From Kitasatospora sp. NBC_01250 (GTDB lineage: Bacteria > Actinomycetota > Actinomycetes > Streptomycetales > Streptomycetaceae): 64,000 bases of DNA. Location of the stretch: contig NZ_CP108476.1 of assembly GCF_036226465.1 (NCBI RefSeq), positions 4,650,001-4,714,000 of the forward strand, written 5' to 3'. Position numbers and translations under genes: made by a program. This document shows positions 1-7,946 of this stretch, piece by piece. The notes under the pieces are model-generated. The model was not told the DNA's origin and did not search any database. It saw only the letters and a list, made by a program, of their open reading frames with translations. How positions within the stretch are numbered: position 1 is the first letter of the stretch; the number at the start of each line of letters is the position of its first letter.

Positions 1-1
1 C

Positions 2-748
2 GTCGAGACCGAGGTCACGCTCAGCTTCGAGGAGGCGGTGGACGGCGCCACCGTTCCGCTGCGGATGACCAGCCAGGCCGCCTGCCGGGGCTGCTCCGGC
101 ACCGGCGCCAAGGCCGGCACCACCCCCCGGGTCTGCCCGACCTGTGTCGGCGCCGGCACCGTCAGCCGTGGCCAGGGCGCCTTCGCGCTCTCCGACCCGT
201 GCCGCGACTGCAAGGGCCGCGGCATGATCGTCGACGACCCCTGCACGGAGTGCCACGGCAGCGGCCGGGCCAGCTCGGCCCGCACCATGCAGGTGCGCAT
301 CCCCGCCGGGGTGCAGGACGCCCAGAAGATCCGGCTCAAGGGCAAGGGCGCCCAGGGCGAGCGCGGCGGCCAGCCCGGCGACCTCTTCGTCACCGTGCAC
401 GTCAGCTCCCACCCGGTGTTCGGGCGCAAGGCCGACAACCTGACCGTGACGGTGCCCGTCTCCTTCCCCGAGGCCGCGCTCGGCGGCACCATCGACGTAC
501 CGACCCTGAACGGCCCGGCCGTGAAGCTGCGGCTGCCGGCCGGCAGTGCCAACGGCCTGACCCTGCGGGCCCGCGGCAAGGGTGCCACCCGCAAGGACGG
601 CACCCGGGGCGACCTGCTGGTCACCGTCGAGGTGACCGTTCCTCAGGAAACCAGCGGCGAGGCCCTGAACGCTCTGGAGCAGTACCGCGACGCCACCGCA
701 TCCGAGGACCCGCGTGCCGCCCTCTTCAAGGCGGCGGAGGGAGCGTGA
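2..748 (+). CDS. dnaJ: Chaperone DnaJ, C-terminal part (5' end outside window)
   Basis: Hsp40 co-chaperone that delivers substrates to DnaK and stimulates its ATPase. The frame is open from base 2, so the J-domain and Gly-rich linker lie upstream of the window. What is visible is the zinc-binding region with four CxxCxGxG-type repeats (CRGCSGTG, CPTCVGAG, CRDCKGRG, CTECHGSG) followed by the two beta-rich substrate-binding C-terminal subdomains. The stop is 6 bases before the hspR start, the arrangement expected for the actinobacterial dnaK-grpE-dnaJ-hspR heat-shock operon. Family and operon identity are secure. Which of the usual two streptomycete DnaJ paralogues this is (DnaJ1) is inferred from the hspR neighbour. 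Confidence 0.96.
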   Translation, partial: VETEVTLSFEEAVDGATVPLRMTSQAACRGCSGTGAKAGTTPRVCPTCVGAGTVSRGQGAFALSDPCRDCKGRGMIVDDPCTECHGSGRASSARTMQVRIPAGVQDAQKIRLKGKGAQGERGGQPGDLFVTVHVSSHPVFGRKADNLTVTVPVSFPEAALGGTIDVPTLNGPAVKLRLPAGSANGLTLRARGKGATRKDGTRGDLLVTVEVTVPQETSGEALNALEQYRDATASEDPRAALFKAAEGA

Positions 749-754
749 CCTGAC

Positions 755-1276
755 ATGCGTGATTCCGACAAGAGAGCCGATGCCATCGGCGTGGGCCTGG
801 GCGAGGGCCTCCCCGGCGGCCCCGGCCCCCGCCCGCGCCGGGCCGCCCCGCCCGGTGCGCAGTACGTGCTCACCGAGGAGACCCCGGTCTACGTGATCTC
901 GGTGGCCGCGGAGCTGTCCGGCCTGCACCCGCAGACCCTGCGGCAGTACGACCGGCTCGGCCTGGTCTGCCCCGACCGGACCGGCGGCGGCGGCCGGCGC
1001 TACTCGGCCCGGGACATCCAGCAGCTGCGCGAGGTGCAGCGGCTCTCCCAGGACGAGGGCATCAACCTGGCCGGGATCAAGCGGATCATCGAACTGGAGA
1101 ACCAGGTCGCCGCCCTGCAGTCGCGGGTCGCCGAACTGGCCACCGCCGTGGAGGGTGCCGGTGCTGCCCTCCAGGCCCGCGAGGCCGCGGTGCACGCCTC
1201 GTACCGGCGGGACCTGGTGCCCTACCAGCCGGCGCAGCAGTCCAGCGCGCTGGTGGTCTGGCGGCCCCGGCGGTAG
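755..1276 (+). CDS. hspR: HspR, MerR-family heat-shock repressor
   Basis: Repressor of the dnaK operon and clpB; in the known system it binds HAIR operators with DnaK as co-repressor. The 173-residue product has a MerR-type winged helix at about residues 46-115 (YVISVAAELSGLHPQTLRQY, then the wing with GGGRRYS) and a short coiled coil after it (IIELENQVAALQSRVAEL). The first 40 residues are Gly/Pro/Arg-rich and not part of the DNA-binding fold, so this HspR carries an unusually long low-complexity N-terminus. An alternative later start would have to be a non-ATG codon inside this stretch. Last gene of the dnaK operon, 6 bases after dnaJ. A HAIR-like site at 11826-11846 before clpB is a probable target. 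Confidence 0.95.
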   Translation: MRDSDKRADAIGVGLGEGLPGGPGPRPRRAAPPGAQYVLTEETPVYVISVAAELSGLHPQTLRQYDRLGLVCPDRTGGGGRRYSARDIQQLREVQRLSQDEGINLAGIKRIIELENQVAALQSRVAELATAVEGAGAALQAREAAVHASYRRDLVPYQPAQQSSALVVWRPRR

Positions 1277-1302
1277 GGCCGCAGACGGTCGGACCGGGAG
1301 GC

Positions 1303-1334
1303 GTTGGCGCCCCACCATCCGGTGGGGTGCCAAC
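1303..1334 (+). terminator. Terminator of the dnaK-hspR operon
   Basis: Stem of 14 pairs (one G-U) with arms GTTGGCGCCCCACC and GGTGGGGTGCCAAC and a 4-base ATCC loop, 27 bases after the hspR stop. No U-run follows, as is usual in this group. Confidence 0.75.
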
Positions 1335-1405
1335 TCATCAGCGGGATGCGTAGAGTTGCTGCCCGATAGATGAGCGTTCGTATTCCCGGAAGGGGGAAGA
1401 TGGGG

Positions 1406-2455
1406 ATGAGTTCGCATGGCGGGGCCAGGTCCGAGACGGACAAAGAACACCCTGATCTCATCTCCGCTGCGGCCAAGTCCCTCTATCTCCGTGTGGTGGA
1501 AGCCGGCGGAACCATGGAGATCGACGACCCGCTCCTGGCCGGAGCCGAAAGCGAGCTGGTCGAACTCGGTCTACTGGTTCCCGGTCAAGGAAATCCACGG
1601 ACCGTAACCGTCACCGACCCTGATCGGCTGGCCGGCCGGCTGACTTCCGCCTGGCAGAAGCAGGCGCTCGCATTGCTGACCCAGGCGGTGGCGGTTCCTG
1701 CCGCGATGCAAGAACTCGGGCACGCCTACCAATCCCTGGATCGCCGCTTCCACCCAGGTGGGCCGGTGGAGCACGTGCACGGGGTCGTCGAGATCCGGCA
1801 GCGGATCCAGATGCAGGCCGACGGTGCCGAATACGAGGTGCTGACCGCCCAGCCGGGCGGCAGCGCGCGCCAGACCCTGGCCAAGGCACAGGCCGGCCCC
1901 ATCCTCGAACAGGACCTGGCACTGCTGGGGCGGGGAGTCGCGCGGCGGATCATCTACCACCCCAGCACGCGCTACTCCGCACCCGCCCGCGAGTACGTGG
2001 AGCAGATCACCGGGGCGGGTGCCGAAGTACGCACCCTGGAGGAGCCGTTCACCCGGCTCTTCATCTTCGACCGGCGCATAGCGCTGATACCCGTCCAGGG
2101 AGACACGGCCAAGGCCGCCTTCATCCGTGACGAGGCGATCGTCGCCTACCTGTTGGACACGTACGAGCGGATGTGGGAGCGGTCGAGCCCGTTCCTGGGT
2201 GCCACTGAGGTACCTCCGGAAGTGATCTCCCGGATGCGGAGCAACATCCTGCGGATGATGACCCAGGGCATCGGCCACCGGGTCATCGCGCGCAACCTCG
2301 GCATCAGCGAACGGACCCTGGCCAGGTACATCGCCGACTTCCGGGAGGAGTACCGTTCGGAGACGCTCTTCCAGCTCGGCTGGCGCATGGCGCTCAACGC
2401 GCCGGAAGCCCTCTTCACAGGCGATGACGGAGCACCTGCCGCACCGCCGCAGTAG
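1406..2455 (+). CDS. TrmB/PLD-like LuxR-type transcription regulator (paralogue 1)
   Basis: First of five related regulators in this region. The N-terminal 80 residues resemble a winged-helix start (ALYLRVVEAGG-type segment, here SLYLRVVEAGG). The middle part, about residues 105-270, has the phospholipase-D-like pattern seen in TrmB-family sensors (QPGGSARQTL, RRIIYHPSTR, EPFTRLFIFDRR) but no HKD catalytic motif. The C-terminus is a LuxR-type HTH (RNLGISERTLARYIADFREE). The start at 1406 is chosen because AGGGGG lies 9 bases upstream; in-frame ATGs at 1370 and 1400 are alternatives. Plus-strand and alone, convergent with the repeat-protein gene. Its HTH is the most divergent of the five. Likely a ligand-responsive regulator; ligand and targets unknown. 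Confidence 0.8.
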   Translation: MSSHGGARSETDKEHPDLISAAAKSLYLRVVEAGGTMEIDDPLLAGAESELVELGLLVPGQGNPRTVTVTDPDRLAGRLTSAWQKQALALLTQAVAVPAAMQELGHAYQSLDRRFHPGGPVEHVHGVVEIRQRIQMQADGAEYEVLTAQPGGSARQTLAKAQAGPILEQDLALLGRGVARRIIYHPSTRYSAPAREYVEQITGAGAEVRTLEEPFTRLFIFDRRIALIPVQGDTAKAAFIRDEAIVAYLLDTYERMWERSSPFLGATEVPPEVISRMRSNILRMMTQGIGHRVIARNLGISERTLARYIADFREEYRSETLFQLGWRMALNAPEALFTGDDGAPAAPPQ

Positions 2456-2477
2456 CCAGCCGCACCCGGCTCCCCTC

Positions 2478-3005
2478 TCAGACCATCAGGCTCGATGCTT
2501 CAGCCACCTGGTCCCCCTGGCTCGAGCACGAACCAGCCGGCTGCGACACCGGTCGAGCCGTCGTCCATCCCAGGTCGGCCGGAGCGACCGTGGAAATCCG
2601 CGCCGCGTGGGTCCAGCCCAGGTCGACCGGGACCACCCTCCCAGCGCTCCGGGCGGCCGTCGTCCAGCCTAGATCGGCCGGCTTGGTGGAGAGGCCCAAC
2701 GCGTTGTGGGTCCACCCAAGATCGGCCGGGCTCACAGAGCCGGTGCAGTTCGGCACCGCGGTCGTCCAGGCCCGGTCGGCCGGCTTGACCGAGAGGGCCA
2801 AGGGGTTGTGGGTCCATCCAAGGTCGGCCGGGCTGGCCACAGCGGCACCAGCCTTGTTCCACCACAGATCCCCCGGACCGGCAACAACGTGCGCGACAGG
2901 CCCACCGAACACGGCGGCGCTGGCGATCCCCGTAGCTGCAAGGCCCACGCCTGCCACCGCAGCAACCACAAACGCGCGAATCATGGATCGGGGCGCACGG
3001 CGCAT
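2478..3005 (-). CDS. Secreted DLGWT-repeat protein, function unknown
   Basis: 175-residue protein I do not recognise. A clear Sec signal peptide occupies residues 1-30 (Arg-rich start, hydrophobic AFVVAAVAGVGLAATG, cleavage after ASA). The mature part is seven copies of a P-x-D-L-G-W-T type unit with the Asp at residues 46, 61, 77, 95, 111, 128 and 144, i.e. every 15-18 residues. The last six alternate between W-T-H and W-T-T, giving a 33-34 residue higher-order period. There are two cysteines (87 and 160). A strong AAGGAGG ribosome site lies 5 bases before the ATG. It stands between two members of the regulator family. Possible roles (structural repeat, ligand binder, multi-peptide precursor) are speculation. 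Confidence 0.85.
   Translation of the reverse strand: MRRAPRSMIRAFVVAAVAGVGLAATGIASAAVFGGPVAHVVAGPGDLWWNKAGAAVASPADLGWTHNPLALSVKPADRAWTTAVPNCTGSVSPADLGWTHNALGLSTKPADLGWTTAARSAGRVVPVDLGWTHAARISTVAPADLGWTTARPVSQPAGSCSSQGDQVAEASSLMV
2556..2879 (-). repeat. Imperfect tandem repeats encoding DLGWT units
   Basis: DNA-level repeats inside the secreted-protein gene. The block around 2704 (GTGGGTCCACCCAAGATCGG) recurs about 102 bases later near 2806 with two changes, matching the 34-residue period of the protein. Shorter AGGTCGGCCGG-type units lie between. Confidence 0.8.
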
Positions 3006-3481
3006 GCGGGCCTCCTTGTCATGGACCTGATATATATAACGGGCATCGTTTGCCTGCGCCGCCCAGTCATTTCATCTGTAGGCGCGGACAATGCTTTATC
3101 AAAGCCATACGCCGTAGCCGGCGCAAGGCCAGGCGCCACACAGCGCCTGGCATCGTGCTGCCTGGCAGAAAGATGACAGCTCCCGGCAGGCGTGTCGTCC
3201 CCCCTCCCGGTAGCGCTCCGGCGGGTGTCATCCAAACGCCAGACAGCTAGATGACATACCAATGCTGTGGACGATGCACCGCTTCGGCAGAGACGATCAA
3301 TACGCAGCATCCACCAACGGATCACGGTTCTCACCCGGTTCAGCGAAATCAGTCCGGGCGGCCGACCTGCTCGGCCGACCGGCGAGCACCGTCCGTCGTC
3401 GGCACGCTGCACCCGCGCACCGCATCGGTACTGAGACACCACACTCAGCCGGATCGTCCAACCTCCCCCGGAGCCATCGCC
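3006..3481. promoter_or_regulatory. Divergent intergenic region with AT-rich -10 and GATGACA repeats
   Basis: 476 bases without a convincing gene between two divergently transcribed genes. For the repeat-protein gene (minus strand) there is a strikingly AT-rich TATATATA at 3031-3038, about 26 bases before its start, a likely -10 region. GATGACA occurs at 3172-3178 and 3250-3256 and inverted (TGTCATC) at 3226-3232; an inverted repeat AGGCGC/GCGCCT lies at 3131-3148. These could be operators. Low-complexity open frames here have no coding signature. Confidence 0.45.
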
Positions 3482-4114
3482 ATGAGTGAGCCCTACATGC
3501 GCCAGCACGCAGCCCAGGCCCCCGAAGGCCGTCGGGCCCGTGTCTTCCTCGCCGCGCCGCTCATGCGGCTGACCGGGCCGGCCGACAGCGTCGTGACGCT
3601 GGCCAGCCGGACCCGGCTGACCGCACTGCGCAGCTCCCTGCTGCACAGCGGTGCCGCTGTCTTCAGCGCGCACCACAGTGACGCCTGGACAGTGGAAGGC
3701 CGGTCACCGGAGCCCCGCGTGCCCTCGGACTTCCGCGCCATGCAGACCGCCGACCTGGTCTTCGCCTACGTCGGCTCGCCGCTGTCGGCCGGGGTCTCGC
3801 TGGAGCTCGGCTGGGGCTCCGCGCTGCGCAAGCCGATCGTGCTGCTGGTGGACGAGGCGATCACGCACAACCCGCTGATCGCCACCATCGAGCAGGTCGC
3901 CCCGGTCCTTCCGCTGGTCTTCGACGACACCTGGTCGCAGGAGAGCCTGCGGCACATCGTGGAGACCGCCCTCGACTGGGCCGGCATGGCGCTCTCGCTG
4001 CGCGAGGGCTTCTGGACCGCACCCGGCGAGCAGTTCAAGCCGACCACCGCGCCGCGCCTGTCGCACGCCGACCAGTACGGCGCCTGGCCGAGCAGCGGCG
4101 CGGCCACCGGCTGA
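3482..4114 (+). CDS. Nucleoside 2-deoxyribosyltransferase-like protein
   Basis: 210 residues. The pattern fits the nucleoside 2-deoxyribosyltransferase/SLOG-like Rossmann family: an N-terminal strand RVFLAAPLMR, a central TADLVFAYVGSP segment followed by GVSLELGWGSALRKPIVLLVD, which resembles the family's D-x-x-x-A ... G-x-x-x-E-L-G-x-A signature with the catalytic Glu. Such proteins cleave or transfer N-glycosidic bonds of nucleosides, or bind nucleotide ligands; the substrate cannot be read here. The open frame extends upstream to 3251, but the ATG at 3482 has a GGAG 8 bases before it and begins the recognisable fold. Divergent from the secreted repeat protein and convergent with the regulator run. 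Confidence 0.6.
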   Translation: MSEPYMRQHAAQAPEGRRARVFLAAPLMRLTGPADSVVTLASRTRLTALRSSLLHSGAAVFSAHHSDAWTVEGRSPEPRVPSDFRAMQTADLVFAYVGSPLSAGVSLELGWGSALRKPIVLLVDEAITHNPLIATIEQVAPVLPLVFDDTWSQESLRHIVETALDWAGMALSLREGFWTAPGEQFKPTTAPRLSHADQYGAWPSSGAATG

Positions 4115-4132
4115 CCGCCCAGGGTCCACACG

Positions 4133-4155
4133 GTCCGCCGACGGCGGCGGCGGAC
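4133..4155. terminator. Bidirectional terminator hairpin
   Basis: Arms GTCCGCCG and CGGCGGAC with a 7-base loop between the convergent ends of the deoxyribosyltransferase-like gene and the regulator run. Confidence 0.5.
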
Positions 4156-4160
4156 TGCGG

Positions 4161-5150
4161 TCAGCCCTGGTTGTCCGACTGCGCGTCGGCCCGCATCACC
4201 CAGCCCAGCTGGAATAGGGTCCCGGCGTCGTACTTCTCGCGCAACGCGGCGATCTGCGCCGCCACCGTGCGCTCGCTCAACCCCACCCGCTTGGCGATCG
4301 CGCCCTGCGTCAGGCCCCGCGCCAGCAGCGCCGCCAGCGGCTCCTCGGCCTCCTCGGTGGGCGCCTCCCAGCGGACCCGCTCGGCGCGGGCCCAGTCCCG
4401 CTCGAAGCCGGACACCACCACGTCCACCAGCACCGGATCCTCGATGAACGAGGCCTCCTGGTCCCCCTGGTAACCGGCGATCACGGCCACCTCGCGGTCG
4501 AAGACCACCACCCGTCGGAACGGCTCGTCCAGCACCCGGACCCGGCCGCCCAGCTCGGTGACCCTTGCCGCGTAGTTCGCCGTGGCCCGGTCCCGACGAC
4601 TGCCGGGCTGGTAGATGACGCGCTGGGCGATGCCGCGCTGCGACAGGTCACGCGCCGCGGCGAGCGCGGCGGGCAGCACGTGAGCGGGCCGAGCACCGCC
4701 GGGCTGCATCATCAGCATTTCCCAGGTGCACTCCAACGCCAACTGCTCCAGTCGCTGCTGGATCTGCTCGTTCACGTCCAGGTGCCGTGTCACGCTGCGG
4801 GCAGCCGCAGGCCGGGTGGCCCGGTCATAGGCCCACGTCAGTTCGTCGAGCCTCCTCAACAGTTCGTCCGCACGGGCCAGCAACTCGATCCCGGCGCCCC
4901 GCAGCTCGATGCTCAGCTGGCTCCCCGCCGTACGGGGGCTGACCACGGTCCAGAAGGCGGAGCCCAACCGGCCCGGCTGCTCCTTCACCAAGCCGGCTTC
5001 CCGCAGCCGGACCAGCGCCGCGAGGTCGTTCGGTGGCACGTCGGCGAGTTGGAAGAGCCCACCGCCCTCCAGCAGCCGCAGGTACAGCGCCCGTGCCGGG
5101 CCGTCCGGCAGCCGGGCGCCCTCCTCCGCACCCTCGAACACCGGCGTCAC
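4161..5150 (-). CDS. TrmB/PLD-like LuxR-type transcription regulator (paralogue 2)
   Basis: 329 residues, last gene of a coupled three-gene run. Same three-part plan as its neighbours: N-terminal winged-helix-like region with RALYLRLLEGGGLF, PLD-like middle with MLMMQPGGARP, RVIYQPGSRR and EPFRRVVVFDRE, and C-terminal HTH with KRVGLSERTVAAQI and the family ending GTLFQLGW. No HKD motif. The GTG start overlaps the stop of the upstream paralogue as GTGA (5147-5150), with GGGGAG just before it, so translation is probably coupled. It is closest in sequence to paralogue 3, which suggests a recent tandem duplication. Confidence 0.85.
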   Translation of the reverse strand: MTPVFEGAEEGARLPDGPARALYLRLLEGGGLFQLADVPPNDLAALVRLREAGLVKEQPGRLGSAFWTVVSPRTAGSQLSIELRGAGIELLARADELLRRLDELTWAYDRATRPAAARSVTRHLDVNEQIQQRLEQLALECTWEMLMMQPGGARPAHVLPAALAAARDLSQRGIAQRVIYQPGSRRDRATANYAARVTELGGRVRVLDEPFRRVVVFDREVAVIAGYQGDQEASFIEDPVLVDVVVSGFERDWARAERVRWEAPTEEAEEPLAALLARGLTQGAIAKRVGLSERTVAAQIAALREKYDAGTLFQLGWVMRADAQSDNQG

Positions 5151-6151
5151 CTCCCCGGCTCACCCGTCGCGCCGCCCGCCGCGGCTCCCATCAGCCAGCC
5201 CAGCTGGAAGAGGGTCCCGGCGTCGTACTCCTCGCGCAGCGCGGCGATCTGCGCCGCCACCGTGCGCTCGCTCAGGCCCAGCCGCTTCGCGATCGCGCCC
5301 TGCGTCAGGCCCTGTGCGAGCAAAGCGGCCAAGGGTCCCTCGGTGCCGGTGGGCGGCTCCCACCGGACCCGCTCGGCGCGGGCCCAGTCCCGCTCGAAGC
5401 CGGACACCATCAGGTCCACCAGCACCGGGTCCTCGATGAACGAGGCCGAGCGGAAGTCCCCGGCGCCGTCGATCACCGCAACGGTCCGGTCGAGGATCAG
5501 CGTCCGCAGGAACGGTTCGTCCAGCACCCGGATCCGAGCGCCCAGCCCCGTGGCATAGGCCGCGTAGGCGGCGGTACCCGGATCGGTGCGCGCACCCGGC
5601 TGGTAGATCGTCCGCATCTCGATGCCGCGCTCGCGCCACTCGCGGGCCGAGGTATGGGCGTACGGCAGGATCTCCGCCGGCCGCGCACCACCGGGCTGCA
5701 TCATCAGCATCTCCCGTTCGCACTCCGCGGCGAGATCCTCCAGCCACTGTTGGATGCGCGCATGATCGCTCACGTGTCGGATGACCTTGCTGTCAGTTGC
5801 GGACCGCAGCGCCTCGTCGTAGGCCCTCGCCAGATCGGCGAGCACGCTCGGCGCCTCGTCCGCCTGGGCCAGCAGAGCGACACCGGCGGTGCGCAGCTCA
5901 CTGCTGAGCCGGACGGCGGCCGCTCGGGGGTTCACCAGCCAGCACACGCCGCCGGGCTTCATGGCCGCGAGGCCGGCGGACACCAACCGCTCGAACGCCG
6001 GGAGCAGGTCCTGCGCGACCTCGCCGATCGGAAACAGCCCGCCCTTCGCGAGCAGCGCCAGGTACAGCTCCCGCGCCTCGGCATCCGGTACGGACACCAC
6101 GGCGTCCCCCGCGCCGCCTGCGTCCCCCGCGTCCCCGGGCACCGCCGTCAC
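5147..6151 (-). CDS. TrmB/PLD-like LuxR-type transcription regulator (paralogue 3)
   Basis: 334 residues from a GTG at 6151 that overlaps the stop of the upstream paralogue by four bases (GTGA). The long open frame reaching to 6658 is an artefact of GC-rich reading through the neighbour. Segments ELYLALLAKGGLFPIGEV (N-terminal), MLMMQPGGARPAEIL, RTIYQPGART and EPFLRTLILDRT (PLD-like middle) and KRLGLSERTVAAQIAALREE (HTH) match paralogue 2 almost motif for motif. Middle gene of the run; its own stop overlaps the GTG of paralogue 2. Function is regulatory by domain; ligand and target unknown. Confidence 0.85.
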   Translation of the reverse strand: MTAVPGDAGDAGGAGDAVVSVPDAEARELYLALLAKGGLFPIGEVAQDLLPAFERLVSAGLAAMKPGGVCWLVNPRAAAVRLSSELRTAGVALLAQADEAPSVLADLARAYDEALRSATDSKVIRHVSDHARIQQWLEDLAAECEREMLMMQPGGARPAEILPYAHTSAREWRERGIEMRTIYQPGARTDPGTAAYAAYATGLGARIRVLDEPFLRTLILDRTVAVIDGAGDFRSASFIEDPVLVDLMVSGFERDWARAERVRWEPPTGTEGPLAALLAQGLTQGAIAKRLGLSERTVAAQIAALREEYDAGTLFQLGWLMGAAAGGATGEPGR

Positions 6152-7209
6152 CGTCCCGGCTCGCCCTTCGCGTCGCCTGCTGCGGCCCGCATCAGCCAGC
6201 CCAGCTGGTAGAGCGTCTGGGCGTCGTAGAGCTCGCGCAGCCGTGAGATGTGGCCGGCCACGGTGCGCTCGCTCAGGCCCAGCCGGCCGGCGATCATGCG
6301 CTGCGTCAGTCCCTGCGCGAGCAGGCGGCCGACCTGGGCGTGGATCGGCAGGCCGATGGTGTCGGGCGCGGCCCCGTTCCACTGGGCCGGCTCGGCGCGC
6401 TGCCAGTCGCGTTCGAACATCCCGACCAGGAAGGCCACCACGGCCGGGTCCTCGACCAGGGCGGCGCCGCGGTAGTCGGGGCCGTCGGGGATCACCACGG
6501 TGCTGCGGTCGAAGATCAGCATCCGCTTGAACGGTTCGCCCAGCACCCGGAACCGGACGCCGAGTTCGGTGGCGGACAGCACGTAGGCGGCGGTCGGCGG
6601 GTCGGAGCGGGCGGCGGGGTCGAAGAGCGAGCGGACCGCGCCGCCGTTCGCGAGGCACCAGCTGACCCGGGCATAGGCGCCCTCGGTCACCCGGACGGAG
6701 AGCGGGCCGCCCGGCTGGGCCGAGAGGATCTCGTCGTGCGACCCGGCGCTGAGCCGGTCGAGCAGCCGCGCGATCTCCTCGGCGCCGTGCAGGTGGCGCA
6801 CTTCGCCGGAGCGGTCGACCTTGCGGGGCGTCAGGTCGTAGGCCCGGGTGAGGTCCTCCAGCAGCGCGGGCATCTCCTGGGCCTGGACCAGCAGCCGGGT
6901 GCCGGCCGCCCGCAGGTCCTCGCTGAGCCGGCTGCCGACCGCGCGCGGGTTGACCGCGGTGTAGCAGGCGAGTTCGGGGACGGCGGTCAGCAGGCCGAGA
7001 TCGAGCAGCTCCGCCACGTGGGCCTGCTCGGCGGTACCCACCTCGCTCATCGGCAGCCGCCCGCCCTCGGCCAGGATCGCGAGGTACAGCGCACGCACGG
7101 CCTCGCCGGGCAGTGCGAGGGGTCCTGGAGCCGCCGGCAGACCCTCCGGGGCCGCCCCCCGGCCGGCTCCCGCTCCGGTGTCCGCCGCTGAGCCGACTGC
7201 CTCGGCCAC
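6148..7209 (-). CDS. TrmB/PLD-like LuxR-type transcription regulator (paralogue 4)
   Basis: First gene of the coupled run. The start is uncertain. GTG at 7209 has AGGGGGG just upstream and gives 353 residues, in line with the family (329-349); ATG at 7266 or an upstream GTG at 7479 would add low-complexity sequence. Domains: RALYLAILAEGGRLPMSEVG at the N-terminus, a middle domain with LSAQPGGPLSV, RSLFDPAARSD and EPFKRMLIFDRS, and the HTH GRLGLSERTVAGHISRLREL ending TLYQLGWLMR. Here the Tyr of the usual I-Y-x-P motif is Phe. Its stop overlaps the next start as GTGA. A promoter should lie in the 7210-7946 spacer. Confidence 0.8.
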   Translation of the reverse strand: MAEAVGSAADTGAGAGRGAAPEGLPAAPGPLALPGEAVRALYLAILAEGGRLPMSEVGTAEQAHVAELLDLGLLTAVPELACYTAVNPRAVGSRLSEDLRAAGTRLLVQAQEMPALLEDLTRAYDLTPRKVDRSGEVRHLHGAEEIARLLDRLSAGSHDEILSAQPGGPLSVRVTEGAYARVSWCLANGGAVRSLFDPAARSDPPTAAYVLSATELGVRFRVLGEPFKRMLIFDRSTVVIPDGPDYRGAALVEDPAVVAFLVGMFERDWQRAEPAQWNGAAPDTIGLPIHAQVGRLLAQGLTQRMIAGRLGLSERTVAGHISRLRELYDAQTLYQLGWLMRAAAGDAKGEPGR

Positions 7210-7946
7210 CCCGTCCCCCCTGCGTGCCGCACGGCAGCGGTCGATCGACCGCACGCGTCGCATCATCTCATCAGGAGTCGGGCGACAGCCCGCCCGGGTC
7301 GAACGACAGGGGACGGTGCCGGGCACCGGGCCGGACGCGACGGCGGTCTCGACGCCGGGCACGGGAAAGGCCGCGAATCCGGACTGCCCGCCCCCGTACG
7401 GGGCAGTCCGGCGCTTCGCGGCAGCAGATCCGTCCCGGAGCCAGGGACTCGCGGTCTCCTGCGCTCCGGGCGGATCCACCTCATCGACGCCAAATCCGAG
7501 GTGCTTCCAGCGAGGCGGAGCAGCAACGCCTCGCTGGTACCGGGCCCGGTCACCATCACCACAAATGGCGGACCACCCGGCGCCCGTCGGTTCTTCGCAC
7601 AGATACCTCTGCCCCTGCGCGAGGAGGACGGACGAGTCACCACCGACGGGCTGCGGTTGCCCGGGCGGCTTGGCGTACCCACAGCCTCACAGTGCGTGGG
7701 CTCCGGGACAAGGTTGTTTCAGCTTCAAGTTCCCGCAACTGCACGAACTTGCAGAATCGGCCCGCACGGATCCCTTCGCACACCACATGAGCTGGGAGAA
7801 TGAGAGAACGTTCGGTCTACGGGCGTCGACCGGAAGGACGCCGCAGGGCGCGCCACGGATGTTCCGCGACGCGCCCAGCTGTTCGTTTCCGGTCGGTTCG
7901 ATGCAGTTCGGAGCACATCCGGCCCACTGCCGACTCAGCGTTGGCT
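7210..7946. other. Long spacer upstream of the regulator run
   Basis: About 740 bases with no convincing gene on either strand. Open frames here (for example plus strand 7178-7960) have the low-complexity composition of shadow frames. The part from about 7690 to 7960 is noticeably less GC-rich and is the likely promoter region of the regulator run. No clear operator palindrome was found. Confidence 0.4.

Noticed and set aside
2424..2672. Small plus-strand frame after regulator 1
   Set aside because: Antisense to the secreted repeat-protein gene, which has a signal peptide and strong ribosome site.
2556..2879. CRISPR-like array
   Set aside because: The repeats are imperfect, in frame and encode a protein repeat; there are no unique spacers or cas genes.
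5147..6658. 503-residue version of regulator 3
   Set aside because: The first 170 codons lie inside regulator 4 in another frame; the GTGA overlap gives a family-length 334-residue protein.
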